Assembly: GCA_903834645.1 (NCBI GenBank)
Contig: CAILKA010000597.1
Location: forward strand, 1-6,111
Reading direction: 5' to 3'
DNA length: 6,111 nt
From: an uncultured beta proteobacterium
GTDB lineage: Bacteria > Pseudomonadota > Gammaproteobacteria > Burkholderiales > Burkholderiaceae_C
The position numbers and the translations under genes were made by a program. Shown piece after piece: positions 1-5,508 of this stretch (position 1 is the first letter of the stretch; each line of letters begins with the position of its first letter). The notes beneath the pieces are model-generated. The model was not told where the DNA came from, made no database searches, and was given only the letters and a program-made list of their open reading frames with translations.

Positions 1-448
1 CACCGGCACCCCTTTCCGGCCCATCGCGCCCAACGTCGCCGGCCAGAACGCGCAGGCTCAGGCGGCTGATCCGCAGTCCATACTTGCCTTCTACAAGGCC
101 ATGATCGGGTTGCGCAACACCTACCCCTCGATCGCGCGCGGGCGCTTCGAGCACGGCTTTGCCGACGGGCTGGTGCTGGGCTTCCAGCGCACGCTGGGCG
201 CCGAGCGCACGCTCGTGCTCATCCACTACGGCACCGAGCCCGCCACCGCCTGGGTGCGAGACCTTCCCGCCGGTGCGCGGCTGGAGGCGGCGTATCCGGC
301 AGCAGGCGCCGCAAGCGCTTCTGGCGCCGCAGGCCCAGCCGCCGCCGCGCCCCGTGCCGACGCACAGGGCACGCTCGCCATCGAGATGCCGGCGCAGTCG
401 GTGCGGGTGTTCCGGGTGCGTGCAGGCGCGCAGGTGGCCGGCCGATGA
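1..448 (+). CDS. GH13 alpha-amylase-family protein, C-terminal part only (partial at the window start)
   Basis: The reading frame begins at base 2, is open from the window edge, and ends at TGA 446-448, giving about 148 residues of a longer protein. The catalytic barrel lies upstream and is not visible. What remains is the end of the barrel and the C-terminal beta domain typical of GH13 enzymes. The stretch from base 11 (PFRPIAPN, then SILAFYKAMIGLRNTYPSIARG) aligns without gaps to residues 379 onward of the next gene (PFRPLSPN, then SLLAYYRTLIALRR), with about 20 of 44 positions identical. Both proteins end in a matching motif, EMPAQSVRVF here against EMPARSVAVF there. A low-complexity Ala/Gly/Pro-rich loop (about bases 287-367) sits inside the C-terminal beta domain and is absent from the neighbour. 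The stop overlaps the start of the next gene by ATGA, so the two are probably co-translated. Substrate cannot be determined from this fragment. Confidence 0.85.
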   Translation, partial: TGTPFRPIAPNVAGQNAQAQAADPQSILAFYKAMIGLRNTYPSIARGRFEHGFADGLVLGFQRTLGAERTLVLIHYGTEPATAWVRDLPAGARLEAAYPAAGAASASGAAGPAAAAPRADAQGTLAIEMPAQSVRVFRVRAGAQVAGR

Positions 449-1941
449 TCACCCGCGTGCCGGTGGCCGATCCGGGCAGCACGCTGCCCGCGCACTGGCA
501 CCGCGGCGCCTTCGTGCAGATCTTCGTGCGCGCCTGGCGCGATGCCAACGGCGACGGCATCGGCGACCTGCGCGGCGTGATCGAGGGGCTGCCCTACCTG
601 CAGGAGCTCGGCGTGAGCGGGATCTGGCTCATGCCGATCCACCCGAGCCAGGACGGCGACCACGGCTACGCCGTGACCGACTACCGCGCCATCCACCCCG
701 ACTACGGCACGCTCGAGGATTTCGACGAGCTGCTGCGCCAGGCGCATGCGCGCGGCATCGGTGTGATCCTGGACTACGTGATCAACCACAGCGCCGCCGC
801 GCACCCGCTGTTCGAGCTCTCGCGCAGCGGCCCGGGCAGCCCCACGCGCGACTGGTACCTGTGGCGCGACGAGCACCCCGCGGGCTGGCGCATCTACGAC
901 AACGACCCCTGGCGGCGCGACGGAGCGGGCTCGTACTTTGCGGCCTTCTCGCGCCACATGCCCGACTTCAACTGGCTCAACCCCGACGTGGTGGCCTGGC
1001 ACCACGACAACCTGCGCTTCTGGCTCAACCGCGGCGTGGACGGCTTTCGCTTCGACGCCGTGGGCCACCTCGTGGAAAACGGCCCCGACCACTGGGACTG
1101 CCAGCCGCAGAACTACCCGATCATGGCCGGCATCCGCGCGCTGCTCGACGGCTATGCCCGGCGCTTCATGGTGTGCGAGGTTCCGGGCGACCCCGAGGGC
1201 TTCACGCGCATGGGCGGCAGCGCCTTCGCCTTCGACCTCAACCGCGACCTTGTCGCCTTCGCCCGCGGCGGGGCGGCTGCCGTCGGCGCCGCCGCCCGGG
1301 TGGCGCGCTACTTCGAGCGCGCGCCGCACGCCCTGAGCACCCTGCTGTCCAACCACGACAGCTTTGCCGGCGCCCGCGTGGCCGACCAGCTGCGCGGCCA
1401 GGGCGCGGCGCTGCGCATCGCGGCCGCAGCGTGCCTGCTGCTGCCGGGCACGCCCTTCGTCTACTACGGCGAGGAGGTCGGCATGACGGGCCATCCGGCG
1501 TTGCCCGGCGACCTGGCGCTGCGCACGCCAATGAGCTGGACCGACTGCCCGCGCACCGCGGGCTTCACCGTGGGGCGACCGTTTCGGCCGCTCTCGCCCA
1601 ACGCCGCCACGCACAACGTGGCCACGCAGCACGATGCGCCGGGCTCGCTGCTGGCCTACTACCGCACGCTGATCGCGCTGCGGCGTGCGCGGGCCTCGCT
1701 GCTGCGCGGGGATTACCGCGTGCTGGCCACCGAAGGGGCGGCCTGGGCCTTCGCCCGGCGCCATGGGCGGGAGTGCACGGTGGTGGCATTCAACCCGCGG
1801 GCCACGCCGGCCCGGCTCGCGCTGGCTGGCGTGGCGGGCACGCTGCGCCCGCTCCTGCCCGGCTGGGCGGGGGGGTGCGGCGAGGCCGATGCGCCGCTGG
1901 AAATGCCGGCGCGCAGCGTGGCGGTGTTCGCGCTCGAATAG
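445..1941 (+). CDS. GH13 alpha-amylase-family glycoside hydrolase (oligosaccharide-active type)
   Basis: This complete 498-residue protein has the GH13 barrel and all its signature regions. A Ca-binding-type loop DANGDGIGD is at 33-41. Region I is DYVINH (110-115). Region II is GFRFD with Arg202 and nucleophile Asp204. Region III carries the acid/base Glu245 in VCEVPGD. Region IV is SNHD, with transition-state Asp305. YYGEE (340-344) follows, then a C-terminal beta domain from about residue 410. Region V reads MPDFN (172-176), close to the MPDLN of the group intermediate between oligo-1,6-glucosidases and neopullulanases (GH13_36-like), so alpha-glucosidase or small maltooligosaccharide amylase activity is likely; exact specificity is not assignable. 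There is no signal peptide, so the enzyme is probably cytoplasmic. The start is supported by AGGTGG seven bases upstream and by the ATGA overlap with the preceding paralogue. It converges on gshA, 84 bp away. Confidence 0.93.
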   Translation: MITRVPVADPGSTLPAHWHRGAFVQIFVRAWRDANGDGIGDLRGVIEGLPYLQELGVSGIWLMPIHPSQDGDHGYAVTDYRAIHPDYGTLEDFDELLRQAHARGIGVILDYVINHSAAAHPLFELSRSGPGSPTRDWYLWRDEHPAGWRIYDNDPWRRDGAGSYFAAFSRHMPDFNWLNPDVVAWHHDNLRFWLNRGVDGFRFDAVGHLVENGPDHWDCQPQNYPIMAGIRALLDGYARRFMVCEVPGDPEGFTRMGGSAFAFDLNRDLVAFARGGAAAVGAAARVARYFERAPHALSTLLSNHDSFAGARVADQLRGQGAALRIAAAACLLLPGTPFVYYGEEVGMTGHPALPGDLALRTPMSWTDCPRTAGFTVGRPFRPLSPNAATHNVATQHDAPGSLLAYYRTLIALRRARASLLRGDYRVLATEGAAWAFARRHGRECTVVAFNPRATPARLALAGVAGTLRPLLPGWAGGCGEADAPLEMPARSVAVFALE

Positions 1942-1956
1942 CGCCGCAGGCGGCGC
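1941..1956. terminator. GC-rich hairpin just after the GH13 stop (weak terminator candidate)
   Basis: GCGCCG (1941-1946), a CAGG loop and CGGCGC (1951-1956) form a perfect 6-bp stem beginning at the last base of the GH13 stop codon. No T-run follows on the plus strand, so it is not a classical intrinsic terminator. It could act with Rho or simply stabilise the 3' end of the mRNA. The rest of the gap to base 2025 holds only the octamer repeat. Confidence 0.3.
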
Positions 1957-1991
1957 GGCGCGACCGGGGTGGCATCACCGAGCCAGCGCCC

Positions 1992-2039
1992 AATCAGGCC
2001 ATCAGTCTGTCAGACCGTCAGGCCGTCAGGCCATGAGCC
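1992..2039. repeat. Imperfect 8-bp tandem repeat between convergent genes, entering the gshA 3' end
   Basis: The plus strand divides into successive octamers: AATCAGGC, CATCAGTC, TGTCAGAC, CGTCAGGC, CGTCAGGC and CATGAGCC. Copies 4 and 5 are identical, copies 2 and 3 diverge at two to four positions, and the outer two are degenerate. The core is 2000-2031. The gshA stop codon (complement of TCA 2026-2028) lies in copy 5. Copies 2-3 also form a small palindrome, GTCTG-T-CAGAC (2005-2015). The array may have arisen by replication slippage and could fold as part of a 3' end structure for either gene. Confidence 0.6.
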
Positions 2040-3555
2040 TCTGCGGATCCAGGTACTGCACCCGGTACTCCTCGAAGGGCAGCGTGTCGGCCGCCTCGCG
2101 CCGCTTCTGCTCGGCCGCCGATTCCTGCGCGGCGCGCTGCAGGCGCAGCGTGACCTGCGCATCCAGCGGCAGCGCCAGCAGCGCGTCCCGCACCGCCTGC
2201 GAGCGGCTGCGCCCGAAGTCGCGAAAGCACCCGCCGTGCTCGGCCGTGATCGAGCCCAGCACGCGCGCCGAAGGCGTGAGCGCCGGATCGGCCAGGCGTG
2301 CGCGCGCCAGCGCCAGCGCCTGGGCGTGCACGTCGGTGCCCTGCAAGGCGTCGAGCCGCCGGGCGATGGGTGCGCACCCGTCGAGCACCTGCGCACCCCA
2401 CTCTGTGAGGGCCACAGACTCGGTGCCGCGCTCGAGCTTCAGGCCCGGATCGCGTCCGGCCGAGGCCGTGCGGTGCTGGTTGCGCGCCATCTCGACGGTC
2501 TCCTGGGGCGTGTCCGGCGGGCTGTCGGCCAGCAGGCAGTGCAGCAGGAAGACGTCCAGGAAGCGCATCGTCGGCTCGGCGATGCCGGCAACCTCGAAGG
2601 GGTCGAGGTCCATGCAGCGCACCTCCACGTACTCCACGCCGCGCTCGCGCAGCGCGTGCAGCGGGCGCTCGCCCATGCGGATCGTGCGCTTGGGGCGGAT
2701 GATCCCGTAGAACTCGTTTTCGATCTGCAGCAGGCTCGTGGCGAGCTGGTTGTACTCGCCACCCGGGTTGCGCACGCCAGTGGCCTCATAGGGCGGGTGC
2801 GGCGTGGTGAGCGCGCCGTGCAGCGAGGCGGCGTAGCCCTCCAGGCAGTTGTAGCTCACGTTGAGCGCCGCCTGCGCATCGCTCTGGTAGCCCAGGCGCC
2901 CCATGCGCAGCGAGGTGGCATGCGGCAGGTGGAAGGTGTCCGGGCCCAGAGGCTCGAGTGCGTGCGCGCGGCCCTGCACGAAGCTGGCGCACACCGCGGG
3001 CGAGGCCCCGAAGAGGAAGAGCAGCAGGAAGCCGTGGCGGCGGAAGTTGCGGATGAGGGCGAAGTACTCCTCGTTGCCCAGGCCCGGGAGCGACCAGTTG
3101 TAGTGGATGCCCGAGATCGTCTGCATGCGCCGGCCGTAGCGGTGGCCCAGGCCCATGCGGTAGACGCTCTTGGCGCGCCCAACGTTGGAGGTGCCGTAGC
3201 GCCCGAGCGGAATCGTCTCGTCGGTGGGCAGCACGCAGGGCATGCTCGACACCCACATGCGCTCCTCGCCGATCTCGCGCGCGACGAACTGGTGGATCTC
3301 CAGCAGCTCGCGCGCGCAGTCGGCCGGGGCCGCGTGCGCGGCCGTGATGAGCTCGAGCTGCGACTCGCTGAAGTCGGTCGTGATGCACGGGTGCGTGAGT
3401 GCTGAGCCCAGCGTGCGCGGGTGCGGCGTGAGGGCGAGCATGCCGTCGGGATTGGCGCGCAGGCTCTCCTTTTCCACGCCGCGGCGCATGCCGGCCAGGC
3501 GTTCGGGGGAGAGGGCTTGCAGGCGCGCGCCCAGGGAATCAGGAGAAAGGCTCAT
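2026..3555 (-). CDS. gshA: Glutamate-cysteine ligase (gamma-glutamylcysteine synthetase), E. coli type
   Basis: The enzyme catalyses ATP-dependent ligation of L-glutamate to L-cysteine, the first and usually rate-limiting step of glutathione synthesis, in the cytoplasm. The 509-residue protein is collinear with E. coli GshA (518 aa) as I remember it. Matching blocks are RRGVEKESLR (24-33, with metal/ATP-site glutamates 28 and 30), TTDFSESQLELIT (59-71), YGTSNVGR (120-127), QTISGIHYNWSLP (145-157), LFGASPA (181-187), HATSLRMGRLGY (212-223), LQIENEFYGIIRPKR (276-290) and VEYVEVRCMDLDPF (307-320). The ATG at 3555 puts about 23 residues before the RRGVEKE block, as in the family, so it is preferred over Met23. 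No convincing Shine-Dalgarno lies upstream (the leader ends GATGAACCG), so translation may be weak or controlled. It lies downstream of the PaiB-like gene on the same strand, separated by 78 bp containing a strong hairpin, so it may have its own transcript. Confidence 0.96.
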   Translation of the reverse strand: MSLSPDSLGARLQALSPERLAGMRRGVEKESLRANPDGMLALTPHPRTLGSALTHPCITTDFSESQLELITAAHAAPADCARELLEIHQFVAREIGEERMWVSSMPCVLPTDETIPLGRYGTSNVGRAKSVYRMGLGHRYGRRMQTISGIHYNWSLPGLGNEEYFALIRNFRRHGFLLLFLFGASPAVCASFVQGRAHALEPLGPDTFHLPHATSLRMGRLGYQSDAQAALNVSYNCLEGYAASLHGALTTPHPPYEATGVRNPGGEYNQLATSLLQIENEFYGIIRPKRTIRMGERPLHALRERGVEYVEVRCMDLDPFEVAGIAEPTMRFLDVFLLHCLLADSPPDTPQETVEMARNQHRTASAGRDPGLKLERGTESVALTEWGAQVLDGCAPIARRLDALQGTDVHAQALALARARLADPALTPSARVLGSITAEHGGCFRDFGRSRSQAVRDALLALPLDAQVTLRLQRAAQESAAEQKRREAADTLPFEEYRVQYLDPQRLMA

Positions 3556-3583
3556 CGGTTCATCATAGGAGAGACGTGTGACA

Positions 3584-3611
3584 CCACCCGGCCGGCAGGC
3601 TGGCCGGGTGG
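3584..3611. terminator. Perfect 10-bp inverted repeat between the PaiB-like gene and gshA
   Basis: CCACCCGGCC (3584-3593) pairs perfectly with GGCCGGGTGG (3602-3611). Inside, a G-U and two further G-C pairs could form, though the loop would then be only two bases. On the minus strand the hairpin begins 22 bases after the PaiB-like stop codon and ends 28 bases before the gshA start. It is followed there by TGTCACACGTCTCTCC, pyrimidine-rich but not a T-tract. The position fits a terminator for the upstream gene, an mRNA-stabilising element, or a leader structure affecting gshA. The stem is clear; its role is inferred. Confidence 0.55.
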
Positions 3612-3633
3612 CGCAGGCGCAAGCCCCCGGCCC

Positions 3634-4260
3634 TCAGGCCCCGGCCCCGCGCATGGCGCGGGCGAGCTCGTCCTGGCCGTGGCCTTCCAGCGTCTCGGCC
3701 GCGTTCAGCCGGTCGCGCGGCTCGCGGTTCTGGCTGAGCTTGGACTTGCCCACCAGGCGCGTGAGTACGATCTCGATGCCCACGATGTTGGAGAGCATCA
3801 TGTCGATGTAGTCGGGCGGGGATTCGCCCATCTTCCACGGTCGCGGCTCGCTGGCCTCGTGGTGGCGGGTGAGCCGGGCCACGAGGGCGCGCACCCAGCG
3901 GTCGCTGTCGTGCACGGTGACGGTGCCGTAGGCGTGCACGACCTCGTAGTTCCAGGTCGGCACCTGGCGGTGCGTCTCGTGCTTGCTCGGATACCAGTTG
4001 GGCGAGACGTAGGCCTGCGCACCGCGGAACATCACCATCACCTCGGTGCCGCTCGGGCAGCGCTGCCACAGGGTGTTGGCGCGCGCCACGTGGGCCGAGA
4101 GCGTGCCGGCGGGGCCCGCTTCGGCGTCGAACTCGAAGGGCACGTGGTCGGCATCGAGGCCCTCGGGTCCGTGCGTGACGACTGCCCCGAGCGGGTGCTC
4201 GCGGATGATCCGGTGCAGGGCTTCGGGGCTCTCCTGCGTGAAGTGCTTGGGCAGGTACAT
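3634..4260 (-). CDS. PaiB-like FMN-binding split-barrel protein (annotated in the family as a negative transcriptional regulator)
   Basis: The 208-residue protein matches the PaiB family (FMN-binding domain, PNPOx-like split barrel) along its whole length. Family hallmarks are MYLPKHF at the N-terminus, HPLGAVVTHG (22-31), ADHVPFEF (37-44), HVARANTLW (57-65), AYVSPNWYPSK (83-93), VPTWNYEVVHAYG (100-112), a basic PWKMGESPPDYI segment (141-152), and IVGIEI with GKSKLSQNR (171-179). The length is typical. The family is named for Bacillus subtilis PaiB, a repressor of sporulation and protease genes, but no helix-turn-helix is visible and the biochemical role in proteobacteria is unclear; a flavin- or cofactor-binding enzyme is an equal possibility. 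The start is supported by AAGGAG eight bases upstream. The gene is divergent from the CoA-transferase gene with only 48 bp between starts, and lies upstream of gshA on the same strand. Confidence 0.93.
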   Translation of the reverse strand: MYLPKHFTQESPEALHRIIREHPLGAVVTHGPEGLDADHVPFEFDAEAGPAGTLSAHVARANTLWQRCPSGTEVMVMFRGAQAYVSPNWYPSKHETHRQVPTWNYEVVHAYGTVTVHDSDRWVRALVARLTRHHEASEPRPWKMGESPPDYIDMMLSNIVGIEIVLTRLVGKSKLSQNREPRDRLNAAETLEGHGQDELARAMRGAGA

Positions 4261-4308
4261 GTCGTTGTCTCCTTCTCGTCATCTCCTCGCGCCTGCAAGA
4301 ATAGGCGA
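4261..4308. promoter_or_regulatory. Divergent 48-bp intergenic region
   Basis: This is the whole space between the start of the PaiB-like gene (minus) and the start of the CoA-transferase gene (plus). At least one promoter for each direction must lie here or within the opposing coding sequence. The only -10-like string I see on the plus strand is TGCAAGAAT (4294-4302; AAGAAT matches TATAAT at four of six with an extended TG). It would place initiation at or next to the ATG at 4309, implying a nearly leaderless message. I see no clear -35 box and no clear operator palindrome. The regulatory role is inferred from geometry alone. Confidence 0.35.
4269..4274 (-). promoter_or_regulatory. Shine-Dalgarno site of the PaiB-like gene
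   Basis: The minus strand reads AAGGAG here, eight bases before the ATG at 4260. It is the strongest ribosome binding site in the window and fixes that start codon. Confidence 0.75.
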
Positions 4309-5200
4309 ATGTCGATGTCCCCCGCTGCCGCCGACCCCGCCCGCCCGCTCGCAGGCGTGCGCGTGGTGGAGTTCTGCCAGATCGCCTCGGGTCCGTTTTG
4401 CGGGATGCTGCTGGCGGACTTCGGCGCCGAGGTGCTCAAGGTCGAGCCGCCTGAGGGCGACGCCATGCGCACCTGGCCGCCGCTGAGCGCGGGCTACAGC
4501 GAAAATTTCGCGAGCCTGAACCGCGGCAAGCGCTCGATCGCGCTGGACCTCAAGGACCCGGCCGACCTCGAGGTGGCCCGCTCGCTGGCGCTGCAGGCCG
4601 ATGTCGTGCTCGAGAACAGCCGCCCCGGCGCCATGAAGCGCCTGGGCCTGGGCTGGGACTGGTTCGCCTCGCGCCGGCCGCAGCTCGTCTACTGCTCGAT
4701 CTCGGCCTACGGCCAGGACGGGCCGCGCGGCGCCGAAGGCGGCTTCGACCTCACGATCCAGGCCGCAGCCGGCGTCATGAGCGTCACGGGCGAGGCCGAT
4801 GGCGCGCCGGTGAAGGCCGGCGTGCCGCTGGCCGACTTCGCCAGCGGCCTGTACGCGGCCTATTCGATCGCCGCACTGATCGCGCGCGTGCGCGCAGGCG
4901 GCGCGGGCGGGCACATCGACGTGCCGATGTTTGCGGCCACCCTCGGCATCTCCGCGCTGCAGACGAGCGAGTACTTCGGCACCGGGCGCGACCCGCGCAA
5001 GCTTGGCTCGGCGCATCCGCGCAACGCCCCGTACCAGGCCTATGCCGCGGCCGACGGCTGGTTTGCCATTGCCGCGGGCAATCAGAAACTCTGGATGTCG
5101 GTGTGCGAGGTGGTGGGCGAGCCGCTGCTCGCGCAGGAAGCAAGCTTTGCCAACCCGACGCTGCGCGCGCGCCACCAGGTGGAGCTGGCCGGGCGGCTGG

Positions 5201-5205
5201 CCCCC
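5201..5205 (+). other. C5 homopolymer at the CoA-transferase frameshift point
   Basis: The upstream frame reads CTG GCC CCC GCA CTT and then loses family resemblance. With four C's it reads CTG GCC CCG CAC TTC (L-A-P-H-F) and continues smoothly into AREPVAHWLAAF. The change could sit a few bases either side, but this run is the simplest site. The 7-G runs at 1869-1875 and 5444-5450 do not break their frames. Confidence 0.7.
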
Positions 5206-5495
5206 GCACTTCGCGCGCGAGCCGGTGGCGCACTGGCTGGCGGCCTTTGCGGCAGCCGGGGTGCCGTGCGCGCCGATCAACAGCTACGGGGCTGCACTCG
5301 CGGATCCGCAGGCGCAGCACCTCGAGCTCGTGCGCGAGCAGCCGCTGCCCGGCGGCCACGCCACGCGCACCGTGGGCTGCCCGGTGCGCATCGACGGCCG
5401 TGTGCCGCCAGTAGACACGCGCCCGCCGGCGCTGGACGAGCACGGGGGGGAGTTGCGCGGGCGCGTGGCGGCTCCCGACCCAGCGCCGACCCCCC

Positions 5496-5500
5496 AGGAG
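5496..5500 (+). promoter_or_regulatory. Shine-Dalgarno site of the thiol dioxygenase gene
   Basis: AGGAG lies eight bases before ATG 5509, inside the last codons of the CoA-transferase gene. It supports this start and translational coupling through the ATGA overlap (5509-5512). Confidence 0.75.
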
Positions 5501-5508
5501 CCCTCACG

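Noticed and set aside
226..1764. Long minus-strand open frame (512 codons) opposite the GH13 genes
   Set aside because: It covers two genes with intact GH13 motifs on the other strand; its translation is low-complexity Ala/Val/Arg/Gly sequence typical of an antisense shadow.
1992..2039. Octamer repeats considered as a CRISPR array or protein-binding iteron cluster
   Set aside because: Units are only 8 bp with no spacers, and there is no cas, rep or partition gene nearby.
1969..3405. Long plus-strand open frame (478 codons) opposite gshA
   Set aside because: It is antisense to the clearly recognisable gshA, is Arg/Val/Ala/His-rich with no family resemblance, and is explained by high GC and codon bias of the real gene.
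5201..5209. Programmed frameshifting at the C-run as a deliberate regulatory device
   Set aside because: There is no known recoding in this family, no adjacent stop codon to create a pause, and no evident stimulator. A sequencing error or simple mutation is more economical; kept only as an alternative.
4279..5280. Minus-strand open frame (333 codons) opposite the CoA-transferase gene
   Set aside because: The plus-strand translation matches a known family over the same span, while this frame has no recognisable motif.
5444..5450. G7 run as a second frameshift site in the CoA-transferase
   Set aside because: The +1 frame reads through it as HGGELRG and reaches the ATGA overlap with the dioxygenase, so no shift is needed.
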